From Pisolithus tinctorius (Eukaryota > Basidiomycota > Agaricomycetes > Boletales > Pisolithaceae), in the NCBI GenBank assembly GCA_024663395.1, contig JANFAH010000074.1, positions 1-64,000 on the forward strand: a DNA stretch of 64,000 nt, given 5' to 3'. A program made the translations under genes and the position numbers. The notes beneath the pieces are model-generated. The model had not been told where the DNA came from, did not search any database, and saw nothing but the letters and a program-made list of their open reading frames with translations. Of this stretch, positions 12,599-24,646 are shown piece by piece. How positions within the stretch are numbered: position 1 is the stretch's first letter; each line of letters starts with the position of its first letter.

Positions 12599-14082
12599 AT
12601 GATTCTGACACGTCCAGTGGTCGTTGCCATGTCCGGTGGAGTCGATTCTTCGGTCGCTGCGAGACTCCTAGCAGAGCAGGTAAGTTTAGTCTGTCGTCCA
12701 TTTTGAAGCGCGCTGATCCAATGCAGGACTACAGCCTATCTGCTGTTTTCATGCGAAACTGGGATACACGAGACGAGTCGGGGACAGACATTGGCTGTCA
12801 GTGGGAAAAGGACTGGGAGGACGTTCAGCGCGTTTGTCGCATGTTTGACATACCCTGTAGAATGGTGAGAGATCAAGTTATTTGTGATTGTGTCGCGAAT
12901 TTCTCCCCCTGCAGGTCGACCTACATCGTCAATACTGGACCCAAGTGTTTGAACCATCACTGAATAGTTGGGAGTCTGGTTCAACGCCAAATCCTGACGT
13001 TTGGTGCAATAGGTAGGGGAAAGGAATCAATTTCACGCATTCGAACTTACCCCTCGCTAGAGAGATAAAATTTGGCGCCCTCCTACGGCACTTGGTCCAA
13101 GATTCACAGGCGTTGTGGATGGCAACGGGTATATGAGTTCATGGAATCGTTCTTCGTTATCGATTTTTCTTACTGGAATCCGGGAATAGGTCATTACGCC
13201 CGAAAGGACTGGCAAGAACATATTGACACTGTTCTGCATCGACCTAGATTACTCCGTGCGCGCGACTTGTCCAAGGATCAGACTTATTATTTGTCGTCGA
13301 TGCCAGAGAGCAGCCTAACTCGCGCGCTCTTTCCTCTCGGCGAAATGCTAAAGAAAGAGGTCAGGAAGCTTGCCTCGAATTGGGGTTTACCGACCGCCGT
13401 CAAAGAAGAGAGCATGGGAGTCTGCTTTGTTGGGGAGAAGCGGAAATTCAACGAGTTCTTATGCAAGTACCGTTTCGCATTATGTGGTTTGCAACTAACT
13501 CCCCCTAGCACGTTATATACCTCCAAATCCTGGCCCTATCATAGACATGACCAATTCTCAGCAGATCACTACACACCAGGGTCTGTGGAATTATACTATC
13601 GGCCAAGGCGCGAAGATACGTGGATGTAGAACACGCATGTTTGTGGCGAAAAAGGATCCGGAGACAAATACAGTTTTCGTGGTCCCAGGGCCGTCAGTAA
13701 GATAGTTATCGTATGTTCTCAATTCCTCACAGCATTTTAGGCAACATCCAGCACTGCACGTTAATACTATCCATGTATCAGATTTTGACTGGATATGGAC
13801 GGACAGCCCGCCCAAAGGACTGCAGCAACCTTCCGGGATGACGGCACAAGTCAAGTATCGACATTGCATGGAAAGCGAAGACTGCGTTGTACACGGGTCT
13901 GTGATGCTACTGTCCCCTTATCCAATATTTAACAATTGACAAATATCAGGGATGAGAATGGATTGCGGATAACATTGGGCACTCCGCAGAAGGGTATCGC
14001 TCCAGGTCAGGTAGCAGTCCTTTATCTTCACGATTGGTGTCTTGGTTGTGGGGTTATCAATGGAGCAGAATTCAAGGAATGA
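12599..14082 (+). CDS. SLM3: mitochondrial tRNA-specific 2-thiouridylase (SLM3/MTU1/TrmU)
   Basis: This enzyme thiolates U34 of mitochondrial tRNAs for Lys, Glu and Gln. The start ATG at 12599 leads directly into the PP-loop (VVVAMSGGVDSSVAARLL). Further landmarks are VFMRNWDTRDE, CQWEKDWEDV, TPNPDVWCNREIKFG with the first catalytic Cys region, HYARKDW, KDQTYYLSSM, LFPLGEMLKKEVRKLA, and the second catalytic Cys in ESMGVCFVGEKRKF. Next come IGQGAKIRGC and the C-terminal beta-barrel part (LRITLGTPQKGIAPGQVAVL). About seven short introns are needed. No long mitochondrial presequence precedes the PP-loop in this model, so an upstream exon or alternative start cannot be excluded. The stop is at 14080-14082. 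Confidence 0.92.
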
Positions 14083-14232
14083 TACAATTGCGGTATTAGT
14101 GTTTTTTCGAATATGAACATGTTTTGTAGCGGAGTTCCACCATTTGGGGTAAGCGTAGGCCAGAGATGCGAGCTTTGACCATACAACATTCATACCACGG
14201 CGGCATCGAGACCTAGACAGCTTGAGTCTACC

Positions 14233-15123
14233 ATGAGGGCAGTCGTGCAGCGCGTCGCCTCTGCATCCGTTACTGGTAAGACAGCAGTGCAATCCCTCAG
14301 CCGACAGATTTGGCTGAAGGCGCATCCAGTCGACGGCAAAATGATCTCTAGCATATCAAAAGGTTTGATGGTGCTAATTGGCATTGGGTCTGGTATATTT
14401 CTCTTATTGTTTCAATCAGGGTTTCTTCTTCTGATAATCCCCATCCCGTAAGGCAGACGATACCCCTGCTGATATAGATATCTTGTCCAATAAGATGTGA
14501 GCCAATGTTCTTTGTGCGAGCACTAGAAGCAAAGAATTTAATCACACTAGTTTGTCCCTTCGGGTGTTCTCAGACGCCAATGGGACCATGTGGAAGAAAA
14601 GTGTCAAAGACATCTCTGGCGAGGTGTTATGCGTATCGCAATTCACTCTGCTGGCCAACACTAGCAAAGGAAATAAGCCCGACTTCCATCGCGCTATGGT
14701 AAGACTCGAAGTGACCAAGATTGGCTCGGACGATAGTTAGACTCATCCTTCAGTCCTCTGAGTCTTCGCGGCAATTTTATTCTGCCTTCCTAGGCAAGAT
14801 GCGCCAGCTTTACGTTGCAGACCGCATTCAAGGCAGATGGACTTCTCCGTTGACCTTTTTCCAATTCTAATACCTTTATAGATGGACAGTTTGGCGCCAT
14901 GATGGATGTGACCTTGACGAACGAGGTTCTTACTTCTTGACAACTGATACACTCTTACTCATTGACGTCGAAGGGTCCCATTACTTTCACCCTGGACTCT
15001 CGGAAGTCCGAGTACGTTACCCCTATGACAGACAACAACGGTGGCCGAAAGGCTGAGAAGCCATTGAAGCCGGGAAACTCAACTTTGACGCCGGTTGGTC
15101 TAGAGATTGCTTCGGATCCATAA
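14233..15123 (+). CDS. DTD1: D-aminoacyl-tRNA deacylase (DTD1)
   Basis: This enzyme hydrolyses D-amino acids and mischarged glycine from tRNA as a proofreading step. The N-terminus is the hallmark [14 protein letters not shown], followed after an intron by [20 protein letters not shown]. The catalytic SQFTL motif is present as [20 protein letters not shown]. The second signature, usually a Gly-cisPro loop, reads [12 protein letters not shown]. Several introns interrupt the gene. After the family domain there is a tail of about 35 residues ([18 protein letters not shown] and onward) ending at 15121-15123. It lies 150 bp downstream of SLM3 on the same strand. The call is secure; the last exon border is tentative. 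Confidence 0.9.
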
Positions 15124-15422
15124 GGACGGTACTAGCTGTTAAACTACCGTACCGCATTGGTGGTTCATAACCTTCTAATTCTCTTCGGGACCGGTGTAGC
15201 ACCTATGACATTTCATCGGAAGTCGCTTATACTTCTACCGGTGAGGCACGGTTCTTAAGAGTCATTCCGACATCAGAGGCGTCCTGGTTTTCGAGAATAT
15301 GGCATACATCCTCTAGGAATATTGCGTGTACTGTTTTGGCTGGTTACCGAGTCACGCAGCAAATCGTGCAGTATGATAATTTGCGAAGAGGTGGGATTGC
15401 GGTACACCGGCAGAATTGCGAG

Positions 15423-17184
15423 CTAAAGCATACCTCCAACCATACCCACGATAGTCCTCGTCCTCCAGCGTACATGTCTTTCCGCGCCTCGCCACGGTAC
15501 GGCACATTGCCATAATCCATTAACTTCTGCCTGAAGACTCTTCCGAAGGGCCTCTGAGGACGTCAGCATGACAAAGGATAGTTCCGTGTCCAAATTTGCG
15601 GAACGAGAATTCAAGTTCGTCGAACCGAAGAGGGTGAGGACTGGAGGTGAACTTTGCGAGGGAGAGAACCATATGCCTACAGTAACGTGAGCACACGCCA
15701 GGAATCCGCTTGGTAGGCGAGGATGTAGCTTCTCACCCTTTGCATGGTAAGTCCAGCCTTCTTTTACCCACTCAGAAAGCCGAACGGCGCTGGAAGAGTC
15801 ACCTTCGGGACCGGCATCTCGCCCGGCAGCACGAACCGCTCGCATGAACCGTTGTTCGAGTAGAGTGTATCCTTCAGGTATCAGGCCAGATAATCCATGG
15901 GATCCGTAGAAACCATTTGCCTCCATGGGCATTAGCATGTCACTATAACGAAAAAACGGGTTCGACGAACCTGCGGACTGGCGACCAAGATGTTGCAACC
16001 GACGGAGGATTTCAAAATTTGTTCCTGATAGGGCCGGTACAGACCGAAATAGCCGCTCGTTAGATTCATTAAGGGCGTAGGTACAGCGGAAGAAGATATA
16101 TATGGTGCCAGATGTTGGAAAAGCAGAGACACCGTACGTTCTTCCTCTCGAATATTGAACTGACCCCCCTGGATCATGGGAAATAAGAGCACATCGCCAC
16201 TTTTATGACAGTGTGTGGCCGACGTTAAGTGACTTGACTGGAACTTCGAAAGCGAATGTTCCACGAGCGGTTGAATTTTCCAAGGATTAGTGCAAGGATC
16301 GGGCCATATTATTGCCGGCTCAGTGGATGCCGGGTTCGGAAGTGCTAACTGATATGAAAACCCAGATATTAGGCGCAAGAAAGAGAAGCAATAATCGGCG
16401 AGAATAGGTTGAGAATTAAAATGCAGGTACCGGTCCTTCCTGTTCGTGAAATACGACCTGTTCAAATTGGCGCTGTTACAAGATAAGGACGTATCGGTGA
16501 GTGAGGGATACACTACGCAGTCGAGCACCTACCCACTGACAATGACTTCATCGTCAGAGCCGTAAACCTTTGCATGCCAAGTGCCCCAGCCTTCTTTGAA
16601 ACGTGGAGGTACTACACTTGTTGCCAATCGGGAAAGCATTGGACTGCGAAACAAAGACACGTGCACGCGTTTCTGATGACTGCGCAAAAGCGGGAGAAGT
16701 ACAAGAACGGGTGAGGAAGCGCCGGGACGGGTGGAACGGTTGTAGTCTAGAAGCAAGTACACGTGGAGGCCAGGGTTTTCCCGCAGTGCAGAGTCTAAGG
16801 CATCAAGCTGTCTGTCTGTGGGATCACGTTTTGGGACACACAGTAAGATTGATTGACACACTAGTTCGCGTTCCTCTGATCCTATGTACAAGGAAGACAG
16901 GAATATTCTCCTACGTGCCCGACGTATTATTCCCTTCGAAGACAGACGGATCAGTCGATTACACGTGTACTATAACTTAGTCTCACCAGCAATCTAGAGT
17001 AAAAATGAGTTGGCTCATGGAGTATATGAACGTCCTTGGAAGGCAGAGAGAAGCACGGCTGCTTAACAGCCAAGGCTGAAGCAAAGTCGCGGAGACAGGG
17101 ATGAAGCTGCTGTGTGGCGACGTGGCGACGACATGAAAACGACCTGTGGAGGGCTGCAGTACACCTTGCGTTGAGCACTGACAT
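15423..17184 (-). CDS. PGS1: phosphatidylglycerophosphate synthase (Pgs1, phospholipase-D superfamily)
   Basis: Pgs1 transfers glycerol-3-phosphate to CDP-diacylglycerol in the mitochondrial inner membrane, the committed step to cardiolipin. The first exon (start 17184) is Arg/Ser-rich and looks like a mitochondrial presequence. It splices to RRARRRIFLSSLYIGSEERE, the family hallmark. HKD motif 1 is WHAKVYGSDDEVIVSGANLN. Motif 2 is split by an intron (TYHAKG, then IWFSPSQ... FGSTNLNSRSANLDTEL) and keeps His and Lys. Other landmarks are LTSGYFGL, SPQANGFYGSHGLSGLIP and GYTLLEQRF. The C-terminus ends VRWRTRTIVGMVGGML at 15423. About six introns are required. The call is secure. Confidence 0.93.
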
Positions 17185-17379
17185 GTCCAGAATTTTATTT
17201 TTGAGTGGATGGTCAGGTGGAGGGAATGCTGACTAAGCCAGGACTTGGGCGATGATATTGATGACGGCTAAGAAGCTGAGACAACTCGAGTCGTCCTCGC
17301 GCTCGACCCTGACACTGGACAGTCATATATTAACTGTCTGTCTAACAGCACCGCTGGCCTACCACAATCGACACTTATC
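17185..17379. promoter_or_regulatory. short divergent promoter, with TATA-like element at 17324-17332
   Basis: A 195-bp spacer separates the divergent PGS1 and RING-ligase starts. The sequence catatatta at 17324-17332 lies about 50 bp upstream of the ATG at 17380 and could serve as a TATA element for the rightward gene. This is inferred from position only. Confidence 0.3.
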
Positions 17380-19819
17380 ATGGATCTCAACGTGACGACA
17401 GAGAAACCCTTCCGCCTGGTCTCGCGACTGAAGAAAGAGTCTTACAGAGCACTCACTGCGTCCTCCTCCCGCTGGCTTTCTCGCCTTCGTAGGCTGAATG
17501 CATTACTCGGTAGGTTTGATCCTCGCAATGCACGCGATCTCGATGCTGGCGAGGGTGTCCTTGCCGCCCGTCCGTCCAACGTTCCGGCGTTTAGCCCACT
17601 TCCCGGACCTTGGGGCTTCCTGACTTCGGGGTACATCGTAGGATTAGCCGTCATGGTATTGTATATTCGGTCGTCATTCCTGCTCGCCAGCTCATGTGTA
17701 TCATATCAAGGCAATATTGCTACATCGTATTCAGAATATCGTCGTTCCACCTCGTCACCACTTTCCGAACCGAACCCCGTTGCAAAGAAATAGGCCGTTC
17801 TCTTATTTGCTACATTCCATCTTCCCTCTCGATCTTTCCTCAAGTCGAGTTCGATTAGTATTGCGTACTCCAACCCTGTACTTCCTTGGCAAATCACTAC
17901 TCATATGGGTCATCACGCTAGCACAAACAGCCAACAAATTTTCATTCTTGGGCTCGCCGTGGCTACTGTCCTATGGGAACTGGGTGGCACACCAGGAAAT
18001 GGCGACCCTTTGCTGGTCCACGTTCTGTTCAGTGTGTGGAGTCCTCTGCATGGAAGCCTTGACTCGTGGCTTAGAAGGAGGGACCAACAGCGGATCCCCA
18101 TTTAACCTGGTAAGTTGCACGCCACGAAGATTACAGGCACCGGAAACGAGGCTCATCTTCCTGACCTGCTAGTTTGCATATGCGTTCTTATTACACATAT
18201 ATTCATCCCCGATGACACATGGCAACAAGCTCGATGGACTTCCGTCCAGACCTGACAAACACGTTGTGTTTACTATCATATTACCCCTTCTACACGTCTG
18301 TAAACTCTTGCGTTGCGTTGATTACCGTTGATTCTTACCCCATCCTCAGCTCACCATCGTGCATTGTCTAGGAATCAAGCAAAAATGGTCAAATCACCGT
18401 CTTATCCCCTCAGCAGTTGTATCTTTACTCGGTCTCATTCATTTCCATGCTGTCCTTTGGTTCTCCAGGTCATCATATCCACTCCTTAACTATATGCCCT
18501 GCCTCTTCGAAACGATCCTGCTGTCCTTCATCGTCCTCGCCGTCTTCTTGAATGCATTGGCACAGTTCGTCACGGAGGGCTCTATCACACGGCCACTGTT
18601 TGGCCATCACTCCGTCCTACTTCCGAAATGGGAAGAAGATTTTTCCATCGCACTTCTCCGGTTGGGTACGGCGAGCCTTGAAGCCTCGTCAGTTGCCGGG
18701 TTCGGGAACGAGGTCGGAAGCGTGTCGGCGCTTACAGCTCCGGCTGCCAACCCGGCTGAACGGGGAACAGTTGAGCTTGGCCGGTATGGAGTCACATCTG
18801 TTTCGCGAACATTTGAAGGCGAAGGGAGGAACCGTCGGCTGAAGAAAGGGTTTGCGAACGAAATTAAGTGCGTCAAAGCAGCCTCGGTTGACAGTGATGT
18901 GTGGTTGGACATGACCTGGTGCCGTGAGTTTACAAGGTTTGGTGTTGGTGTGACGCGATGCGTAAAGGGCCTGTACACGCGAGTCTGGAATTTTGCCCGG
19001 GGCAGGTCTGGGTCGGGTGGACGATTACCAACCCCTTCATTGCCTTCGACAGATAAGGACGCCGACGACAATGACTCTCCTCCGCTTTCTGAGAAAAACC
19101 CCGAAGATGACGAGCAGAATACATACGACAAGTTTATCCACGGTGAAGAAGTGAGCGACGACGATCACGACGAATTCGAACCAGGAGACAGTTCGTCTCG
19201 GTCACCTTCCCATTCAAGCAGCTCCTCGCCCTGGAACAGCGCCGACGAAAGCGATTCTCAACAGGAGACTATGAACCTCTACGCTGACCTGTCCTCCGCT
19301 GTGCCCTTATCGACGTCCCCATCACACCTATTGGCACATATGGCGGACACCTCTTCCACGCCGCTGACGAGGCGACGGTTCAGCCGGATGCTATCTGATC
19401 ACTTGGCGACGAGCTCGCAAAACCAGACTGAGGATGAGTGGATGGAAGTAATACGTGCACGGCGGCCAGTGTCCATGGCAGCGACTAACTCGAGTGATAG
19501 CTCGATGGGATCGGGAAGCTGTAACGAATTTAGACACAACTGTGTCATTTGTACGGTAGAACCACGCCAGATTATATGCTGGCCATGCCGGTACGTGCAT
19601 GAATCCTTTACCCGTACGCCCGTGATTAGGTGACGCTTGAATCATGCACCTGTGTGTGTGGATATGTGCAGGTGCTTTGCGTTATGCGACGATTGCCGGG
19701 AGAACCTCGCTTCCCGCTCCTCAGCTTCGAAGCATATGTGCCCTTGTTGCCGACGAAGGTGCGTACCTTACTTCTTGCGGCTCGGGGTGTTTGCCCGGCT
19801 GATAGACCAATTTATCTAG
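17380..19819 (+). CDS. multipass membrane protein with C-terminal RING (Asi1/Asi3-like E3 ligase)
   Basis: The assembled protein has an N-terminal cytosolic/nuclear part and a series of hydrophobic segments. Examples are GFLTSGYIVGLAVMV, LLIWVITLAQTANKF, VVSLLGLIHFHAVLWF and ETILLSFIVLAVFLNALAQF. A long acidic, Ser-rich loop (DDHDEFEPGDSSSRSPSHSS) follows, then a C-terminal RING. The zinc ligands read NCVICTVEPRQIICWPCR, an intron near 19590-19670, then CFALCDDCRENLA and HMCPCCRRR. In fungi this architecture of several helices plus an extreme C-terminal RING with WPCRC is seen in inner-nuclear-membrane ubiquitin ligases of the Asi type. Function as an E3 ligase is inferred, and membrane location is inferred from hydrophobicity. 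At least five introns are needed and borders are approximate. Confidence 0.75.
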
Positions 19820-21652
19820 TGTGGAAGGGTATTCGAAGATCTACATCCCATAGGACTGCTCGAGCAGTGCCATGACATCCCAGTATTCTTAAGCCTACCC
19901 CGCCACTGTACCACCATGTCACCTCAATAGAACGCTACCCAATGATCGCATGCCGCTTCGTACTTTACCCTGCGCAATACGACAATTCGAATTAACCAAA
20001 GCACGTGCAAGCACAGCTTTGATGCCATGTTCCTGAATCTACTCCTGGAGTGCAACTACACGTGTACCATCCCTGAAGGCCTAAGATCGACGTACATATG
20101 TGCAACATGGCCAGACTGATGTCAAAAGTCACTGTTCCAATACTTTTGGAAACCAAGTCGCGTTGGTGACCCTAGGCTTGTTTGATGGGCGGTGATCGTG
20201 TTGACGCAAGAAAAAATTGTGCTTGAATGTTTCGCCATTAGCCAGTTCCGAACTCCCTCGTCCGAAAACTTACGAGAACTTGATATTGCGGACGACAGGC
20301 GCAATCCCCCCTGTCCTTGTTCCCGCACATCATTAGCTATGGATCGGTTTCCGCAACGTAGGCCGAATAGTCGGGGCATGAGGGACACCGCAACATTGTG
20401 AGTCTGCCGGCTCGCCCGGAAAACGTCAAGCATAGGTATCCTAGAGACTATATTATTAGTTGTTTCGTGTGTCGCGGGGGGCGAAGTAACCGGTTCCCGC
20501 TATACGCGGGTTGCCAAACAAGACTATGTAACATCTACATCGTGGCTCGCTCAGAAAGATAGATGGCTATGGTGCACAATAGCAGCTGCATGATCCTCGA
20601 GTCACTGAGCTCCTTCTGTACTACACGTTCACATCGGCAAAGTTGCCGGATTGATAGGATCTCGAATACTCAGCTGCGCCAGGGATAAGTTAGATAAAAG
20701 TAGCTGCGCATTGATATTTGAAGGACTTGGTACCACCTGAGTTCACTTACTCTCGCAGGCCGCAGTGACTGAAATAAGCGAAATATCGCCTGCGGCCTGC
20801 GAGAAGCCCAGAGGTAGCTAGTGACATTAGTGATTTGACAGTAAGGGAAGTCCAATCGTCTGCGGGCGGTCTCCACTTAGGGCACCCCATCATGATCGCT
20901 GTCACGGTGTTTTCCTCTATGGCTGCTCCGTTTCCGACGCTCTATCCACTCTCCTGTGGGTCTCCGATCTCGCCGTGTCGTTTCGCCCGAGTAAGTACCT
21001 GGTTCCTCTTCAAGTTAAACCAATTACTGTACCTGTGTAGAACTTGGCAGGACCGCCATTGGATTAGATAAGCGGTACCATGGCGTGACTCAGCACGAGT
21101 CTTCCGCTGAATACTATTGACGTTATTCATTACTGAGATCTATGGATCTTAATCATCAGATTATTACGCTGTCTCGGGTGAAAAATACTACAGTAATACT
21201 CACCATACGGACGAAGTCATCAACGGACGACAATGACACATGCTCGACTCGGCCGATTTACGAATGAGAACATTCGGCATGTCACATATCCATTACTAAT
21301 CACTAGGCCCAAGTTCGTGTGCACCCTCCCAAAGGTTCGTTGGTCTGGCCACGTTGTAATGATCCGGCGCCCTGGGTAACGTCGTACAGCAGGTACAGCC
21401 CTACGCGTGGTACGACATGCATTGCTATACACATCCACACCATCCTTCACTTGCAACGGGCGGTGTCATGTTCAGTTCAAGTGCCTTTCAATTTCAAAAT
21501 AGTTCATGACTGATGATTGTTATAGCTTAGCAGTTATATTCAATAGTGCATATCAAGGGTCTAAATTTGAGGGCGAAAAACGAAAAGGAGAGGAGACCTT
21601 GTTGTGAAATGGTAAGGAGTGCGAACAGTGATTAGGCTTGGCAGAATCGAGT
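19820..21652. other. 1.8-kb gene-poor region between the RING ligase and the cyclin
   Basis: No open frame here carries a recognisable motif, and none links to another by sensible splicing. The longest (minus strand 20122-20433, 103 residues) has no family features. The stretch contains a perfect inverted repeat at 20751-20804, listed separately. It may hold old transposon debris, a long non-coding RNA, or simply two 3' UTRs plus spacer. Confidence 0.4.
20751..20804. repeat. perfect 15-bp inverted repeat (hairpin)
   Basis: The arms 20751-20765 (tctcgcaggccgcag) and 20790-20804 are exact reverse complements, separated by a 24-base spacer that is A-rich in its first half. The arms are GC-rich while the surroundings are mixed. 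As RNA it would form a strong 15-bp stem. Confidence 0.85.
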
Positions 21653-22713
21653 TTACGCTGTAACCTGCGTCATAGAATTTACTGCGAAGCGTGAATGGTG
21701 GCGAGGTTTATGTAGGTATGAAGATGCTGATTGTGGTGGAGCCATGTGTGAATGTGAATTCGAGGGAAGAGGGAAAGCCCGCAAGATATCGAGTGTAGAA
21801 GTAGTTTTCGGTGGCACCGGAGGAGGTACGTCTGCAACCACCAGATCGACAGGTGGTTTATGTGTCGTGCCATCGGCGGTGAATACGACTGGTTCTGGGG
21901 TGCAAGGCGAGGACGAGCTTCCGGAGGATGACGATTTGGGACTAGAAGGTGCCAACTCGGGGCAGGTGGCGCTGTGGTCATTCTGACGATGAACTGGACG
22001 AGTGGAGGGTGCGCGAGCCAAGTGGCGTTGGTGCCTGTAGCGGTTTACAGGGAGCGCGATGACAGATAGGGAGTCATGGTGGCTTAAAATATCGTCTTCG
22101 GAGATAGACAGCTCGAAGTCCAAGACTTGGAGAAATTCGCGCTCGATGCGACCGGTGTCGCGTTTTCCGAAAACGCCGGTGCAGAACGCCCACTGCACAT
22201 TTTTGAGGGTAGAATCATTAAGGTACTGCAAACAACACATCAAGATCAGAACAGTGGGAGAGGGAAAGAGACATACTTTGTGAGCTATTATGAGAGCGCC
22301 AAGGAAGACACGTTCACAAGCCCATTCCTCGAGGGCAATTTGAAGATGGGGCTTGGCACGGTTGATGTACACGAGGGTGACCAAGAGGGTTGGGATAGAT
22401 ACCTCTGCACGAGTGAGGACTTTGGTCACGAAGGTTGTGAACGGGGTGTAGTCAGAGTGGCGGGCGACAGAGCGACCCCGATGTGAAGACGAGGGACGGC
22501 CCATCGCATAGTTAACGGTATCTACGGTGCAATCGACCACATATTCTGTGGTGGCGGTAGGTGAGACAGGGAGCCGAAGTAAGATAAGCGGGCATATTTA
22601 CCGATGATGGGCCTGGAGAGCTTGATCTCGAGTAAGTCGAGCAAGACGGGGGAGTGGAGAGCAGGGTCCACGAGACTGGCACTGTGGACGGTGGGACGGT
22701 GGAGAGCAACCAT
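21653..22713 (-). CDS. PCL/Pho80-type cyclin
   Basis: This cyclin belongs to the family that partners the Pho85-type kinase in nutrient and polarity control. Three exons are read. The first, from ATG 22713, ends LLDLLEIKLSRPII and splices in phase to EYVVDCTVDTVNYAMGRPSS, the conserved start of PCL cyclins. The cyclin box continues with YTPFTTFVTKVLTRAEVSIP, LLVTLVYINRAKP, CERVFLGALIIAHK, a roughly 50-nt intron, then YLNDSTLKNVQWAFCTGVFG and IEREFLQVLDFELSISEDDI. A disordered Ser/Pro tail of about 130 residues follows (SSPKSSSSGSSSSPCTPEP), ending at 21653. The domain call is secure; the kinase partner is inferred. Confidence 0.9.
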
Positions 22714-22787
22714 GATGATGATGAGGATGGGTGCTGAGGAGGGACTGGAAGAGGTGGCAAAGAGCACATGGACTGGGAAGAGGTGGG

Positions 22788-22796
22788 GATATATAA
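22788..22796 (-). promoter_or_regulatory. candidate TATA box of the cyclin gene
   Basis: The minus strand reads ttatatatc here, about 75 bp upstream of the cyclin ATG at 22713. The call rests on consensus and spacing only. Confidence 0.35.
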
Positions 22797-23140
22797 GGGT
22801 TGCAAGGGTGACGAGAAAGGCATGATTGTACTCTGACGAAGAGAACGACACATACCCGAGTCACAGCCAGCCGCTGTGAGTGCGTGGGCACACAAATGTC
22901 GACGACACACCCGCACGGCTCCATTAGAAAGCCGGATGTATTACCTAATTACTATCCCAAAAGCTATTACTCTCGGCACCATCTTCGGCACTGATTTCTC
23001 ATCTTACTGTACCGTCGGCATGACATAATCAGTCTTGTTTGATCTGCCCCCCGAACAGGGCGGGTCCCGTATACTTACACATATGTACACAAATATACAT
23101 ACACGAGACCTTTTCACTGTCATGAGTCGATCCGCCCCAT
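22797..23140. other. intergenic between cyclin 5' side and AT-hook gene 3' end
   Basis: About 340 bases hold the distal cyclin promoter and the 3' flank of the next minus-strand gene. A TA-rich patch (acatatgtacacaaatatacatacac) spans about 23081-23105. No gene is seen. Confidence 0.35.
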
Positions 23141-24646
23141 TCATGCACCACCCGATGTAGCACTACTCCCTCCTGAACCCGTCGCCACTTTGCTTCCACG
23201 ATTCTTGCTGCCCTTTGGTCGTCCTCGAGGTCGCTTTGCTGTAGGCTGTACATCCGGTGGCGTGTCACTCGTTATACGCTTCTCCCCATTCATCCGGCGT
23301 TCACGTAGGTACCTGCGACGTCGCATGTCCGTTGCATCAGCACACATTCTGTATCGCAGAAAGCAGATAGCAACCAATCAAGGTTGCTCTTGACAGTCGA
23401 TCCGGTCTCGGATCACACCAAGTAAGAAGACGGATCCGCCATCATCGCTCTCGTACACAGGACAACGATCAGATACAGTGGCCTACTCACTGGGATGTCT
23501 TCTCGTCTAGCGTTGTCTGAAGAGGTGGCAGTGGAGGCTGTCCAAGTTCGACCCGGAGACGGTCCACGTCCCGTTTCGCAACGGCATATTCCCCCTCTTG
23601 GAGCGCACCAACTTGTTGGCGCAGTTCAGCACATCTGTCGATCTCCTGTTATAACGGATGGTTTCAGCGGACATATATTAAGCACGTACTCTCGCGCTAA
23701 GGACGCCTCCATCAAGTCGGCCTGCACGGGTCATTAGAGTGGGGCAGGTATGGTTGTTGCATGCATACTTTGTCGCGATCTGCGTTTATCTATTTAAAGG
23801 ATGACCCATTCGATTAGTGATTTGATGCGACGGGGGTAGACAAGCCGGACCTCCGCCAGACAGTTTAACAGACGTATTCTCTCGCTATCAAGTCTGCAAG
23901 AATGTCCACCGACAACGGACGTCAGACCACCAGAACGCGACATGCTATATATGGTCAGAGAGACGTACTTATTCTTCTGTTCCCTGATATCTTGTATCGC
24001 CTTGTCCTTTTGCTCAAGTGTAGCATGGGCAGATACGATGTGCGCGGTGTGCAACTGCAGTGTCAATGAGTGTTTCCTGAAATAGCGTTAGTCGGTCCCA
24101 AAAGGATATATGTACAGTACCAGAGACACATCCATGCCCCCGCTCGCGCCTCGTCTTCGGGAGACGGAAAGTACATGTCAGCAAGTACAGAGAAACGAGA
24201 ACCCACTTCAACTCTGCCGTCTTGGCAAGGTGGACGAGCTCGCTGGCCCAATCGCCAGTTGCGACCAGTGGCTGAGGTTTCTGGTGAAGTGGAGAAGGAG
24301 CTGTAGTACCTGCATTGCCAGCAACGCCAGCGGGGTTAGTAGCAGCCATCGCGGTCGAGGTGGTAGGCTGCGTCGTGGTCGTCGCATGTGGTGCGACAGT
24401 GCTTGGACCCGCAACAGGGGCACCGATTATCGTCTGGCCATAATCGGTTGACGTCGATGCGGCGAACTGCTGATACATTCGACGGGGCGAGTTCGCGCGT
24501 CTATTACGGTTGAGGAAAATGGCAGAATTAGAGGGCTCCGGGGTCTCGTCCTCCGTGGTCGGTCTTTGGTCTACCGGGACCCCGAGGATGATTAACAAAT
24601 GCGGATAAATAGCCCCTGTACTCGCCGCCCATTCATCGTCTTCCAT
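23141..24646 (-). CDS. uncharacterised AT-hook and coiled-coil protein
   Basis: I do not recognise a named family. The model starts with MEDDEWAASTGAIYPHLLII at 24646. A Ser/Thr/Ala-rich low-complexity stretch follows (PQPLVATGDWASELVHLAKT at its end). Then come several small exons with charged, helical sequence (AHATLEQKDKAIQDIREQKN and LDSERIRLLNCLAEV) that look like a coiled coil. The C-terminal exon is very basic (DMRRRRYLRERRMNGEKRIT) and carries a textbook AT-hook (KRPRGRPKGSKNRG) before a Gly/Ser tail ending at 23141. A nuclear, DNA-binding role is likely from the AT-hook. Exon borders between 23400 and 24200 are uncertain. Confidence 0.62.

Noticed and set aside
20122..20433. Minus-strand frame of 103 codons in the gene-poor region
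   Set aside because: It has no family motif, no compatible neighbouring exons and no compositional support for coding.
20455..20530. Possible tRNA or small structured RNA around ccggttcccgctatacgcggg
   Set aside because: There is only a 5-bp stem, with no complete A and B boxes and no cloverleaf.
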